Source: an uncultured Eubacteriales bacterium
GTDB taxonomy: Bacteria > Bacillota > Clostridia > Oscillospirales > Acutalibacteraceae
Direction: 5' to 3'
Assembly (NCBI GenBank): GCA_934457095.1
Contig: CAKSHJ010000002.1
Coordinates: 1 to 64,000, forward strand
DNA: 64,000 nt
The notes below the pieces were generated by a model that saw nothing but the letters and a program-made list of their open reading frames with translations, was not told the DNA's origin and made no database searches. This document shows positions 32,640 through 41,760 of this stretch, one piece after another. Position 1 is the stretch's first letter; every line of letters begins with the position of its first letter. A program made the translations under genes and the position numbers.

Positions 32640-33923
32640 TTACTCGCCGACGCGCTTAATATGGTACAGACTGTTGAGCACGGTCCAGCCCTGCTGATAG
32701 GGCCGCATAATATTCCAATAGCCGGCGCCGCGCAGCCCGTATTCGGGAATGAGCGCCAATTTTGCCTGTATACTGCGCGCGTCCTCAAACCACACGATAT
32801 GCTCTCGGCCGGCGCGGTCATAATAGTTAAAATAGGGCGCTTGCGCGGTATTGTCATATTGAATTTCAGCGCTGTATTGTACGGCCAGCGCCACCGCCTC
32901 ATCGTTAGAGACAGACCGGGCCTTATCGCCTTTTTGAAAGGGCAGGGTCCAGTCGTAGCCGTAATTGGAGATGCCCATAAAAACCTTCTCCGGCAGAATT
33001 TCAGAAACGGTATAATTGAGCACGGCGCGCACGCTGGGCAGCGGAGAAACGGCCTGCGGCGGCCCGTAGGTATAGCCCCATTCGTAGGTCATAACGAACA
33101 CGGCGTTGGAGGCGGTGCCGATTTCGCGGTACAAATGGCCCTCATAAATAGCGCCGCGCTGCATTGCCGAGGTTTTGGGAGCCAGCGCGGTAATCACCGG
33201 ATACCCCAAGGGATTCAGGCGGGAGCGCAGCTGCAAAATAAACGCGGCATACGCCTGCGCGTCCTGCTTTGGCACAAACTCAAAATCGACGTCCAAGCCA
33301 ACATAACCCTTTTGAGTTATATTTTGCACAACCCGGTCAACCAGCCGGTCCTGCGCGTCGGGGTGATTGAGCACGGCGGAAGCGCGCGCGCTATCAAAAT
33401 TGCCCTGCTCGGTGAGCGTGGAAAGATGCATCAGCGCGGCGGTGTCATACTCCTTGGCAACGGCAATCATATGGCCGTCGTTGAGGGTCACAAGAGACCC
33501 GTTTGCGTTGATCCCGTAGGTAAAGGGAGTCACATAAGTTAAGTAAGGGAGCGTTTTGCGCAGCAAATTCTCCGCAATAGAGGGCTGGCCATAGCCGTTT
33601 ATTTCAAAGCTGCCCAATTTTTCCTGGTCAAAGGTGATGACCAGCTGTTGACCGGGCGAGAGCTGGGGTCTGCCGGCCAATTGCGGGTTATTTTGGTAGA
33701 GAGAAATGACGGAAACGCCGTATTGCCTTGCAATTTCGAGCAAAGACTGCCCGGGAGTTACCGTATGGCTCAGCGTGGGAAATTGCACGACGATTGTTTG
33801 CCCCACAGCAAGCGTACTGTGGTAGGCAATGCCGTTTGCGGCGGCTAACTGAAAGGGCGAAACCCCATGCTCCCGCCCGATTTTATAGAGCGTATCGCCG
33901 GGCTTGACGACATGGATCAACAT
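32640..33923 (-). CDS. LysM-GH18 spore cortex-lytic enzyme (SleL/YaaH-like)
   Basis: 427 residues. Two LysM repeats open the protein (HVVKPGDTLYKIGREHGV and HTVTPGQSLLEIARQYGV). A glycoside hydrolase 18 domain follows, with the catalytic DxDxE in GLDVDFEFV. SleL/YaaH enzymes are N-acetylglucosaminidases of the spore coat/cortex that act in germination, which points to a spore former. The start is the ATG at 33923 behind AAAAAAGGAGGCC; the in-frame extension to 34049 has no ribosome site. No signal peptide is present, as usual for proteins assembled into the spore from the mother cell. An inverted repeat lies upstream. Confidence 0.88.
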   Translation of the reverse strand: MLIHVVKPGDTLYKIGREHGVSPFQLAAANGIAYHSTLAVGQTIVVQFPTLSHTVTPGQSLLEIARQYGVSVISLYQNNPQLAGRPQLSPGQQLVITFDQEKLGSFEINGYGQPSIAENLLRKTLPYLTYVTPFTYGINANGSLVTLNDGHMIAVAKEYDTAALMHLSTLTEQGNFDSARASAVLNHPDAQDRLVDRVVQNITQKGYVGLDVDFEFVPKQDAQAYAAFILQLRSRLNPLGYPVITALAPKTSAMQRGAIYEGHLYREIGTASNAVFVMTYEWGYTYGPPQAVSPLPSVRAVLNYTVSEILPEKVFMGISNYGYDWTLPFQKGDKARSVSNDEAVALAVQYSAEIQYDNTAQAPYFNYYDRAGREHIVWFEDARSIQAKLALIPEYGLRGAGYWNIMRPYQQGWTVLNSLYHIKRVGE

Positions 33924-33964
33924 AAAAGGCCTCCTTTTTTGAGGGAATGAAGAACGGATGCTTT

Positions 33965-33987
33965 GTTTTTCACATGCTATGAAAAAC
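33965..33987 (-). promoter_or_regulatory. Inverted repeat upstream of the SleL-like gene
   Basis: GTTTTTCA (33965-33972) and TGAAAAAC (33980-33987) are perfect 8-bp arms with a 7-base spacer, about 45 bases before the start. It could be an operator. No sporulation sigma promoter could be assigned with confidence. Confidence 0.45.
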
Positions 33988-34049
33988 GCGGAAAAAATGT
34001 GCAGCAAAGGAGTATGGAAGGACAAAACGGCGGCAAAATAGGAATACAA

Positions 34050-34078
34050 TTGCTATTTTTTGCAGGTTATTATATAAT
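34050..34078 (+). promoter_or_regulatory. murT-gatD promoter
   Basis: TTGCTA (34050-34055), 17 bases and TATAAT (34073-34078), 36 bases before the start at 34115. Confidence 0.65.
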
Positions 34079-34114
34079 GGGCATAAAGCGCAAATGGCGG
34101 AGGGAAAAGGGTTT

Positions 34115-35452
34115 ATGAGAAAAACGGTAGCAATCGGAGCAACAAAATTTTTAATTTGGCTGGGCAAAAGGCTGCGCAAGCAGGGTTCGTCAACTCCAGG
34201 GAAAATTGGATTAAAAATATACCCAAAGTTGTTAACGGAACTGGCCGGACAAGTTCGCGGAGAAATCTTTGCAGTCTGCGGAACCAACGGAAAAACCACA
34301 ACCAATAACCTGCTCAGCCGCGCGCTGCAAGCAGAGGGCAAGCGGGTGGTATGCAACAGCGCGGGCGCAAATATGCTGTACGGCATTGCAACGGCATTTG
34401 CGCAAAGCGCAAGCATAACGGGAAAATTAAACGCCGACTGCGCTTGTATCGAAATCGACGAAGCGTCGGCGCGGCGGGTATTCCCCCATTTTCAGCCGCA
34501 CTACCTGGTGCTGACGAATTTATTCCGAGACCAGCTGGACCGCTACGGAGAAATCGACATGACCATGCAGGTGCTGGAGGAGGCGCTGAAAATGGCGCCC
34601 AACACCAAGCTGGTCATCAACGGAGACGACCCGCTTTCGGTGGCGCTGGCGCAGCAAAGCGAGCATGTTTTTGTCAGCTTCGGGGTCAACGAGCAGGTCA
34701 CCTCGCAGGCAGAAACGGCGCATGAAATGCGGGAGGGGCGTTTTTGCCGGCTGTGCGGTGCCGAGCTTGCATACGATTATTACCATTACAGCCAACTGGG
34801 CAAATACCGCTGCCCAAATTGCGCGTTTGCGCGGCCGCGGCTCACCTTTTCCGCGCTGCAGGTCGACTTGAAAAACGGCGTTTCGTTCACCGTGCAAGAC
34901 AGGCGTTTTACCATGAGGAGCCACGGTTTTTACAATGTATACAATATATTGGCAGCCTATGCTGCGGCAAAAACCGCCGGGTATGCTCTGGCACATTTTG
35001 AAAACGCCTTACGGGAATATAAAACGCAAAGCGGGCGCATGGAGCTGTTTGACATAGACGGCAGGCACGCGGTGCTGAATTTAGCGAAAAATCCGGCCGG
35101 ATTCAACCAAAATATTTCGGCGGCGCTGCAGGACGATACGCCGAAAGATTTGCTGGTGGTGATTAACGACAACGCGCAGGACGGTCGAGATATTTCGTGG
35201 CTATGGGACGTGGATTTTGAGCGATTGCGCACGGCGAAGATACAGAGCTTCACAGCAAGCGGCATACGCGCCGCGGACATGCAGCTGCGTCTGAAATACG
35301 CGGGCATTTCAAGCGTTTGCGAGCCGGAGCCGGCAGAGGCGATCGAGCGTCTGATCACAAAAGGCACGGGCAATTTATACGTGCTGTGCAACTACACGGC
35401 GCTGTACAGCGCCCATGGCATTTTAAAAAAATTGGAGGCGGGCAATTTATGA
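34115..35452 (+). CDS. murT: Lipid II isoglutaminyl synthase, ligase subunit MurT
   Basis: 445 residues. A Mur-ligase ATP loop VCGTNGKTTTNN is followed by the central NLFRDQLDRYGEID segment. An inserted zinc ribbon (FCRLCGAEL...YRCPNCAF) is found only in MurT-type Mur ligases. A DUF1727 C-terminal domain carries FNQNISAAL and VVINDNAQDGRDISWLWD. With GatD it amidates the D-Glu of lipid II to D-isoglutamine, needed for efficient peptidoglycan cross-linking. The ATG at 34115 has GGAGGGAAAAGGG upstream and is preferred to one at 34094. Its stop overlaps the gatD start (ATGA). Confidence 0.93.
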   Translation: MRKTVAIGATKFLIWLGKRLRKQGSSTPGKIGLKIYPKLLTELAGQVRGEIFAVCGTNGKTTTNNLLSRALQAEGKRVVCNSAGANMLYGIATAFAQSASITGKLNADCACIEIDEASARRVFPHFQPHYLVLTNLFRDQLDRYGEIDMTMQVLEEALKMAPNTKLVINGDDPLSVALAQQSEHVFVSFGVNEQVTSQAETAHEMREGRFCRLCGAELAYDYYHYSQLGKYRCPNCAFARPRLTFSALQVDLKNGVSFTVQDRRFTMRSHGFYNVYNILAAYAAAKTAGYALAHFENALREYKTQSGRMELFDIDGRHAVLNLAKNPAGFNQNISAALQDDTPKDLLVVINDNAQDGRDISWLWDVDFERLRTAKIQSFTASGIRAADMQLRLKYAGISSVCEPEPAEAIERLITKGTGNLYVLCNYTALYSAHGILKKLEAGNL

Positions 35453-36168
35453 GGCTGACCATCGGACATTTCTACCCGGAGCTGCTGAATTTATACGGAG
35501 ACCGCGGCAATGTGATTTGCATGGAACAGCGGTTAAAATGGCGCGGGATCGAAGTGGAGGTAGTGGAATTTGACCTGCACGACGAGATAGATTTCAGCAA
35601 GCTGGACATTGTGCTGTTAGGGGGCGGCTCCGACCGGGAGCAGCTGCTGGTATGCGACCGGTTAAGAGCAACCAGAGAGGCGTTCAGCGATTATGTAGAG
35701 CAGGGCGGGGTAGTGCTGGCCATTTGCGGCGGCTACCAATTGTTGGGCAATTCTTACAAAATGGGCGAAGAAACCATACAAGGCTTGGGTATTTTAGACA
35801 TTACCACCGAGCGCGGAGAAACCAGGCTCATTGGCAATGTGGTATTGCAAAGCCCGCAATTTCCGCTGCCGATTGTCGGCTTTGAAAACCACGGCGGGCG
35901 CACCTTCACAGGCGATTACAAGCCGCTTGGCAAGGTGCTCTGCGGCAGCGGCAACAACGGACAGGACAAAACCGAGGGCGTTCTGTACAAGAATGTGGTA
36001 GGCACCTATTTACACGGGCCGCTGCTGCCCAAAAACCCGCATTTATGCGACCATTTATTGCAAACGGCATTAAGCCGCCGCTACGGAGAGGTACAACTTG
36101 TGCAATTGGACGACCGTGAAGAATTGGCGGCAAACCACGCAATCGTAAAGAGATTCACACAGGCATAG
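35449..36168 (+). CDS. gatD: Lipid II isoglutaminyl synthase, glutaminase subunit GatD
   Basis: 239 residues. A class I glutamine amidotransferase of the CobB/CobQ type: nucleophile Cys93 in AICGGYQ, His189 in TYLHGPL and the LYGDRGN opening found in GatD. It releases ammonia from glutamine for MurT. The four-base ATGA overlap with murT implies tight co-translation and equal amounts of both subunits. A strong terminator follows. Confidence 0.93.
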   Translation: MRLTIGHFYPELLNLYGDRGNVICMEQRLKWRGIEVEVVEFDLHDEIDFSKLDIVLLGGGSDREQLLVCDRLRATREAFSDYVEQGGVVLAICGGYQLLGNSYKMGEETIQGLGILDITTERGETRLIGNVVLQSPQFPLPIVGFENHGGRTFTGDYKPLGKVLCGSGNNGQDKTEGVLYKNVVGTYLHGPLLPKNPHLCDHLLQTALSRRYGEVQLVQLDDREELAANHAIVKRFTQA

Positions 36169-36176
36169 CCAGAGCA

Positions 36177-36204
36177 ACACCGGGAAAAATCCCGGTGTTT
36201 TTTT
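36177..36204 (+). terminator. murT-gatD terminator
   Basis: ACACCGGGA/TCCCGGTGT stem with a short A loop, followed by seven Ts. Confidence 0.9.
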
Positions 36205-36251
36205 GCGCGCAGACAGTTACAGGATTGACACTACCCATTTGGAGAAAAACA

Positions 36252-36260
36252 TGGTATAAT
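36252..36260 (+). promoter_or_regulatory. Extended -10 promoter of the lipoprotein/two-component unit
   Basis: TGGTATAAT is a perfect extended -10. A TTGACA lies upstream, but 24 bases away, too far for a normal pair. Confidence 0.5.
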
Positions 36261-36296
36261 AGGGTAGAAAAAGAAACAAGACAAGGGTGGACGAGC

Positions 36297-37640
36297 ATGA
36301 AGCGAAAATGGTTTCTAAGCGCGGCGGCAACGGTATTGACGCTGCTGTTAACAGGGTGTACGCCGCTGAAAATGGACGCGCCGACCCTCATGAAACCGCC
36401 CAAAACCACCGCGGAAAAACAGGAGATCTACCAGGTGCTGGAGGAAAAAGCGGGCGCGCAAATGACGCTGCGGTATCCCAAGGCGGGGGAGTACCGCTCG
36501 GCGATTATCATGAAGGACGTCACGGGCGACGGCAACGAGGAGGCGCTGGCCTTTTACACCAAGGGCGACGAGTCGTTTACCTTTCTGTCGGTGATTAGCG
36601 AAGTGGGCGGCGTTTGGCAAGAAATCGCGAATTTTCAAAGCCCGGCGGTGCAAATTGACCGGGTGTGCTTTGGGGATTTCAGCGGCAACGGCGTGACGGA
36701 TTTTGCGGTTGGCTGGGGCAGTTCGGCGGCGGGCACGGCGGAATTGAGCCTTTACACGAGCGCCGAGGGCACGGTCAAAGAAATTTCCACAAAAGAATTT
36801 TACAGTGAACTGGCAGTATTGGAACTGGACGAAGCAAGCGGCAAAAGCGCGCTGGTAACGGTGCGGCAAAAAACGAAGGATTGGCACGCCATAGCCAAGG
36901 TATTCGGCATTTTAAACGGGAACGTGAACCTGATGGATACCGTGGCGCTGGACCCGGAGGTAACCAAATACAATAAAGTAACGGTGGCAAAAATAGACGC
37001 CAACCACACAGGCATTCTGCTGGACAGCGCAACCAGCGCGCGGGTATTTCAAACCGAAATCCTGTACTGGGAAAAATCGGGTGCCAGCCTGAGAAATCCG
37101 CTGTATTTTTCGGGAGAAAAAAACTATACGCTGCGCGCAGCGGCCATTGCCAGTCAGGACATCAACGGAGACGGCATTGCGGAAATTCCCATTACGCACG
37201 GTTTGCCGGGCGAGTTTACCGAGGACGCGCCGGATACGGCCTACGCGGTGAACTGGCACCGCTACGACATGAGCACCAACACCTTCACCAATTTGCTCAG
37301 CACGGTGGTCAACAGCCGGGACGGCTACATGATGATATTGCCCGAGGCATGGCGCGACAACATTACCACCGAGCAAAACGCAGAGCAGGCAAGTTTGAGT
37401 TTTTACCAATGGCGCCGCGCCGCCGATGCGACCGAAAGCGGCAGTCGGGGCGAGCTGCTGTTGCGCATTTACGTAATGACGCAGGAGCAATGGAACGCGC
37501 AGGCAGAAACAACGCAATTGCACAAATTAAAGCAGCACAGCAACATCGTGTTTGCCGCGGAATTACCGCAAACGCAGTCAGAGCTGGGGCTGACGCTGCA
37601 AGAAACCGAGCAGTATTTTAAAATATTCACGCAGGGCTGA
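36297..37640 (+). CDS. Lipoprotein with repeat-like (VCBS/FG-GAP-type) extracellular domain
   Basis: 447 residues. The lipoprotein signal ends in LLLTGC. The mature part shows repeated calcium-loop-like motifs, DVTGDGNEEALAF, DFSGNGVTDFAVG and DINGDGIAEIPI, of the kind seen in FG-GAP/VCBS beta-propeller proteins. A trailing region precedes a C-terminus without an anchor. The function is unknown. It lies 27 bases upstream of a response-regulator gene and seems to be co-transcribed with a two-component system, so it could be an accessory sensor on the outer face of the membrane. Start from AGGGTGGACGAGC before the ATG. Confidence 0.7.
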   Translation: MKRKWFLSAAATVLTLLLTGCTPLKMDAPTLMKPPKTTAEKQEIYQVLEEKAGAQMTLRYPKAGEYRSAIIMKDVTGDGNEEALAFYTKGDESFTFLSVISEVGGVWQEIANFQSPAVQIDRVCFGDFSGNGVTDFAVGWGSSAAGTAELSLYTSAEGTVKEISTKEFYSELAVLELDEASGKSALVTVRQKTKDWHAIAKVFGILNGNVNLMDTVALDPEVTKYNKVTVAKIDANHTGILLDSATSARVFQTEILYWEKSGASLRNPLYFSGEKNYTLRAAAIASQDINGDGIAEIPITHGLPGEFTEDAPDTAYAVNWHRYDMSTNTFTNLLSTVVNSRDGYMMILPEAWRDNITTEQNAEQASLSFYQWRRAADATESGSRGELLLRIYVMTQEQWNAQAETTQLHKLKQHSNIVFAAELPQTQSELGLTLQETEQYFKIFTQG

Positions 37641-37667
37641 ATTTGCCGCAAAGGAGGGCTTTTTTGA

Positions 37668-38372
37668 ATGAAAAAAATTCTGGTATGCGAGGACGAACAG
37701 GTTATTCGGGAATTTATCGTCATCAATTTACAGCGCGCGGGCTATCAGGCGTATGAAGCGGAAAACGGCGAGCAGGCGCTGCAAATTTACGAGCAGCAAA
37801 ACGGAGATTTTGACATTGCGGTGCTGGACATCATGATGCCGGGCCGGCTGGACGGACTGGCGGTATGCAAAGAGCTGAGAAAGCGCAGCGGAACCATAGG
37901 CATTATTTTATTAACCGCCAAAACGCAGGAAATGGACAAAGTAAGCGGCCTGATGATGGGCGCGGACGACTACATGACAAAGCCCTTTAGCCCCTCCGAG
38001 CTGGTGGCAAGGGTAGACGCCATTTACCGCAGAGTAGCCTTAGCGGAAATGCGCAGCGAAAACAATTTTAAAGAGGAAATTCATTCGGGAGAATTCTCGC
38101 TGAATTTACGCAACCGGTATTTGCTCAAGGCGGGCCGGCCCATTGAGCTGACGCAGGTGGAATTCCAGATGATGGAATATTTTTTCTCCAATCCGGGAGC
38201 CGCGCTGGACAGAACCGACATTTTAAAGCACGTGTGGGGCGAGCGGTATTACGGCGAGGAAAAAATCGTAGATGTTAACATACGGCGGCTGCGCATGAAG
38301 GTAGAAGATGAGCCGTCAAACCCCAAGCATATCATCACGGTATGGGGCTTGGGCTACAAATGGGAGGCATAA
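37668..38372 (+). CDS. OmpR/PhoB-type response regulator
   Basis: 234 residues. Receiver domain with the acidic pocket CEDEQ, phospho-acceptor in VLDIMMPG, Thr in LTAKTQ and Lys in MTKPFSPSEL. A winged-helix OmpR domain follows (ELTQVEFQMMEYF, HVWGERYYGEEKIVDVNIRRLRMKVE). It would be phosphorylated by the kinase encoded next. AAAGGAGGGC precedes the ATG. Targets are not known. Confidence 0.9.
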   Translation: MKKILVCEDEQVIREFIVINLQRAGYQAYEAENGEQALQIYEQQNGDFDIAVLDIMMPGRLDGLAVCKELRKRSGTIGIILLTAKTQEMDKVSGLMMGADDYMTKPFSPSELVARVDAIYRRVALAEMRSENNFKEEIHSGEFSLNLRNRYLLKAGRPIELTQVEFQMMEYFFSNPGAALDRTDILKHVWGERYYGEEKIVDVNIRRLRMKVEDEPSNPKHIITVWGLGYKWEA

Positions 38373-38400
38373 CCATTTTGCAAAAAGGAGCGTGACAGCA

Positions 38401-39837
38401 TTGCAGATCAAGGGTATCACACGGCGTTGGCTGCTGAACGTATTGGGCATTGTGGTGCTGGTGCTGGTGATTATCATCGTGTCGCTTTCCTTCGCGGTGC
38501 AAAATTACACCTACAACGGCATTTTACAGGCGCTCAACACCAATTCCAGAGAACTGACCAACGTTTTTGTAGACTACAAAAACAAAACCTCCTCGGATTT
38601 TGCATCGCTGTCATATTCGTATGTGGAAAATTTTGCGGGCAAAGAGAGCATGGAACTCATGGTCATCAACAGCGAGGGCAAAATCGTATTGACCTCGACA
38701 GGCTTTACGCCGGACCAGAACCAGCCGATGAACGATTACTACGCGGCCTTGGAGGACGAGCAAGGCTACGGCAGCTGGAACGGCAAGCTGACCTCCGGCG
38801 AAAAAGTGATGGCGGTAACGCGCGTGCTGCGCAACAACGACGGCGTGGTTGTAGGAGGTATGCGGTACGTGGTGTCTCTGGAGGACGCCGACGTACAAAT
38901 TTCGGCGATTGTGGCGGTATTATCGGTCATCGGTATGCTGATTATTTTATTCGTGTGCATCTCGGGCACTTATTTTGTGCGCTCCATTTTAAACCCGGTC
39001 AAAGAGGTCAACAGCACCGCAAAGCGCATTGCACAGGGCGATTTTAACGCGCGCATACAAAAAAAGCACGACGATGAAATCGGCGATTTATGCGACACGA
39101 TTAACGAGCTGGCGGTGGAGCTGAACAACGCCGAGCAAATCAAAAACGACTTCATTTCCTCGGTCTCTCACGAGCTGCGCACGCCGCTTACGGCCATTCA
39201 GGGCTGGGCCGAGACCATGCAAAGCGGAGAAATCGACCGCGGCACCTTCGACAAAGGCATGGGGGTGATTATCCGGGAATCGGAGCGGCTTTCGGGCATT
39301 GTGGAGGAGCTTTTAGACTTCTCCCGCATGCAGAGCGGGCGCATGGCGCTGCTCATGGAGCGCATTGACATTTTAGCGGAATTGGGCGCGGCGGTATATA
39401 TGTTCAGCGAGCGCGCCAGAGCCGAGCACAAATTTTTGCTGTATGAGGAGCCGGCCATGCTCTCCCCGGTTCTGGGAGACATCAACCGGCTGCGGCAGGT
39501 GTTTGTCAATATCATAGACAACGCGCTGAAATACACCGACGAACAAGGCACGGTGAATGTTTCCGCCGGCGAGCAGGACGGCTTTATCAAGGTGCAGATC
39601 GTAGACACCGGCTGCGGCATACCGGCCGAGCATTTACCGAATGTGAAGAAGAAATTCTACAAGGCGAACCATTCGGTGCGCGGCAGCGGCATCGGCCTTG
39701 CGCTGGCAGACGAAATCATAGCTTTGCACAACGGCAAGCTGGAGGTAGAAAGCCAGGAATATTTAGGCACGGCGGTTACCATTTACATTCCGGTTCTGCA
39801 GGAGGAGCAGAGCGAACAGCCGGAGAGCGAGGAATAA
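38401..39837 (+). CDS. Membrane sensor histidine kinase
   Basis: 478 residues. First membrane helix (LLNVLGIVVLVLVIIIVSLSF), an extracytoplasmic sensor of about 150 residues, second helix (AVLSVIGMLIILFVCISGTYF), then HAMP, HisKA (SSVSHELRTPLTAIQGWAE) and HATPase (NIIDNALKYTDE, DTGCGIP, GSGIGLALA). The start is TTG at 38401, 10 bases after AAAAAGGAG; a GTG three codons earlier is too close to that site. The C-terminal catalytic part resembles WalK/PhoR kinases. Operon with the regulator and the upstream lipoprotein. Confidence 0.9.
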   Translation: MQIKGITRRWLLNVLGIVVLVLVIIIVSLSFAVQNYTYNGILQALNTNSRELTNVFVDYKNKTSSDFASLSYSYVENFAGKESMELMVINSEGKIVLTSTGFTPDQNQPMNDYYAALEDEQGYGSWNGKLTSGEKVMAVTRVLRNNDGVVVGGMRYVVSLEDADVQISAIVAVLSVIGMLIILFVCISGTYFVRSILNPVKEVNSTAKRIAQGDFNARIQKKHDDEIGDLCDTINELAVELNNAEQIKNDFISSVSHELRTPLTAIQGWAETMQSGEIDRGTFDKGMGVIIRESERLSGIVEELLDFSRMQSGRMALLMERIDILAELGAAVYMFSERARAEHKFLLYEEPAMLSPVLGDINRLRQVFVNIIDNALKYTDEQGTVNVSAGEQDGFIKVQIVDTGCGIPAEHLPNVKKKFYKANHSVRGSGIGLALADEIIALHNGKLEVESQEYLGTAVTIYIPVLQEEQSEQPESEE

Positions 39838-39871
39838 CGCAACGATTGAAAGAAAGGAACATACAACTGCT

Positions 39872-40840
39872 ATGGCAAGAGAACACACTAAAATGATTAC
39901 CTCGATCGGGGGGCAGGCGCTGGTAGAGGGCGTGATGATGCGCGGCCCGAAAAAGACCTCGGTGGCGGTGCGGCTGCCGAACCACAATATAGATGTAGAG
40001 GAGCTGGACATCAAGCTGCTGCGGGAGCGCTACCCGTTTTTAAAATTGCCGTTTATCCGCGGCGTCATTTCCATGTACGAGTCCATGAAAATCGGGTTTC
40101 AGGCGCTGAGCATGGCGGCGGACAAATCCATTCCGGAGGACGAGGAGGAAGAGCCGTCCAAATTCGACCAATGGGTAACGCGGGTCTTTGGAGAAAAGGC
40201 GCTGAGCTACCTGATGGTGGCGGCAAGCACGGTAGGCACGCTGCTTGCCATCGCGTTATTTTTCTTTCTGCCGTCGCTGTGCTTCAATCTGGTCTATGAC
40301 CACACGGGGATCGGAGAAGGTTTTTTACCGTGGCGTTCCACATTCGAGGGCCTGTTTCGCATTCTCATTTTCATTGCATACATAGGCTTCTGCTCGCTCA
40401 TCCCCTCGGTCAAACGGGTATTCCAATACCACGGGGCAGAGCACAAAACCATTTTCTGCTACGAAAATCAAGAGGAACTGACGGTAGAAAATGTACGCAA
40501 ACACAGTCGGTTTCACCCGCGGTGCGGCACCAGTTTTTTAATGCTCATGCTGATTGTCGGCATTGTAATCGGTTTTTTCATTCCGTTTGAGAACCCGCTG
40601 CTGCGCACCTCGGTCAAGCTGCTTTTGCTGCCGGTATCGGTGTCTCTGGGGTTCGAGCTGATTAAGCTCTGCTCGCGGTACGACAATATTCTCACGCGCA
40701 TTGTGGCCGCGCCGGGACTGTGGATGCAGCGCATCACGGTCAAGGAGCCGGACAACGGCATGATAGAAGTGGCGATCGCGGCAATAAAAGATGTGATACC
40801 GGAGAACGGAGAAGACGTGGTATGCAAACGCTGCGGGTAA
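39872..40840 (+). CDS. yqhQ: DUF1385 membrane protein (YqhQ family)
   Basis: 322 residues. Family hallmarks are IGGQALVEGVMMRGPKKTSVAVR at the start, a central FQYHGAEHKTIFCYE and HPRCGTSFLMLMLIV, plus three to four membrane segments. YqhQ is frequently placed next to prmC and prfA in Clostridia and Bacilli, and here too prmC follows with an overlap. Its biochemical role is not known. AAAGAAAGGAAC lies before the ATG. Confidence 0.88.
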   Translation: MAREHTKMITSIGGQALVEGVMMRGPKKTSVAVRLPNHNIDVEELDIKLLRERYPFLKLPFIRGVISMYESMKIGFQALSMAADKSIPEDEEEEPSKFDQWVTRVFGEKALSYLMVAASTVGTLLAIALFFFLPSLCFNLVYDHTGIGEGFLPWRSTFEGLFRILIFIAYIGFCSLIPSVKRVFQYHGAEHKTIFCYENQEELTVENVRKHSRFHPRCGTSFLMLMLIVGIVIGFFIPFENPLLRTSVKLLLLPVSVSLGFELIKLCSRYDNILTRIVAAPGLWMQRITVKEPDNGMIEVAIAAIKDVIPENGEDVVCKRCG

Positions 40841-41682
40841 TTTACGAGCAAGGCAAGCGGCGGCTGCGGCAGGCGGGCATAGAAAGCCCCGGCTTTGACG
40901 CGCTGTGCATACTGGAGCAGGTGTTGGGCGCGAACCGCCAAGCCTTAATTTTGCACGGCGATACGCAAACGGTGCCGCCGGAGCAGGAGCGCGCATTTTT
41001 GGAGCGGATAGAGCGGCGGGCAAAGAGAGAGCCGCTACAATATATTGTGGGTCAGTGGCCATTTTTGCACTTTGAGCTGAAAATGGGCAAAGGGGTGCTC
41101 ATTGCGCGGGAGGACACCGCAGTATTGGTAGAAACCGCGGTAAAAATGCTGCACAAACCACAACCCCTTGTGTTGGACTTATGCGCAGGAACCGGCGCGG
41201 TCGGTTTTGGCATTGCCTCAAAAATTTGCGGCGCACAGGTCATTTGCGTAGAAAAATACCCACAGGCCATGGCCTATTTACAGGAAAATATTTCCTTTTG
41301 CAACGCGCAGGGCATACAGGGCGTTACCGCGGTGCAGGGCGACATTTTACAGGCAAAATTCGCACAAAATTTTGCCCCGGCAGACGCAGTAGTGGCCAAC
41401 CCGCCGTACATAGAAACGGGGGAGCTGCCGACCCTGCAGGCAGAGGTGCAAAATGAGCCGCAAACCGCGCTCGACGGCGGCGCGGACGGCCTGAAATTTT
41501 ACCGCGCGCTGGCGCAGATCTGGGCGCCAAAACTGAAGCCCGGCGGGGTGCTCGCGGTGGAAATCGGTCAGGGTCAGCAGAACGCGGTAGCCGAATTATT
41601 TACAAACGCGGGCATTGAGAAGCTGCAATTTGCCAAGGATTTGGGCGGAATTGTGCGCGTGGTGGCGGGTGTTAAGAGCTGA
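40822..41682 (+). CDS. prmC: Release factor glutamine methyltransferase
   Basis: 286 residues. A helical N-domain with the conserved EPLQYIVGQWPF is followed by a class I SAM methyltransferase fold (VLDLCAGTGAVGFGIA) and the catalytic NPPY motif. PrmC methylates the glutamine of the GGQ loop of RF1 and RF2. The ATG lies within the 3' end of yqhQ (19-base overlap), behind GGAGAAGACGTGGT. The RF2 substrate gene is at 17653-18774. Confidence 0.93.
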   Translation: MQTLRVIYEQGKRRLRQAGIESPGFDALCILEQVLGANRQALILHGDTQTVPPEQERAFLERIERRAKREPLQYIVGQWPFLHFELKMGKGVLIAREDTAVLVETAVKMLHKPQPLVLDLCAGTGAVGFGIASKICGAQVICVEKYPQAMAYLQENISFCNAQGIQGVTAVQGDILQAKFAQNFAPADAVVANPPYIETGELPTLQAEVQNEPQTALDGGADGLKFYRALAQIWAPKLKPGGVLAVEIGQGQQNAVAELFTNAGIEKLQFAKDLGGIVRVVAGVKS

Positions 41683-41701
41683 ATTCGCGGCCAAAAATGC
41701 A

Positions 41702-41730
41702 TTGCTTTTGCGCAAAATATATATTATAAT
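41702..41730 (+). promoter_or_regulatory. recA promoter
   Basis: TTGCTT (41702-41707), 17 bases and TATAAT (41725-41730). No CGAAC-N4-GTTCG LexA box is visible around it. Confidence 0.65.
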
Positions 41731-41760
41731 GAAAAAAACGCTACAAAAACGGAGGATACT

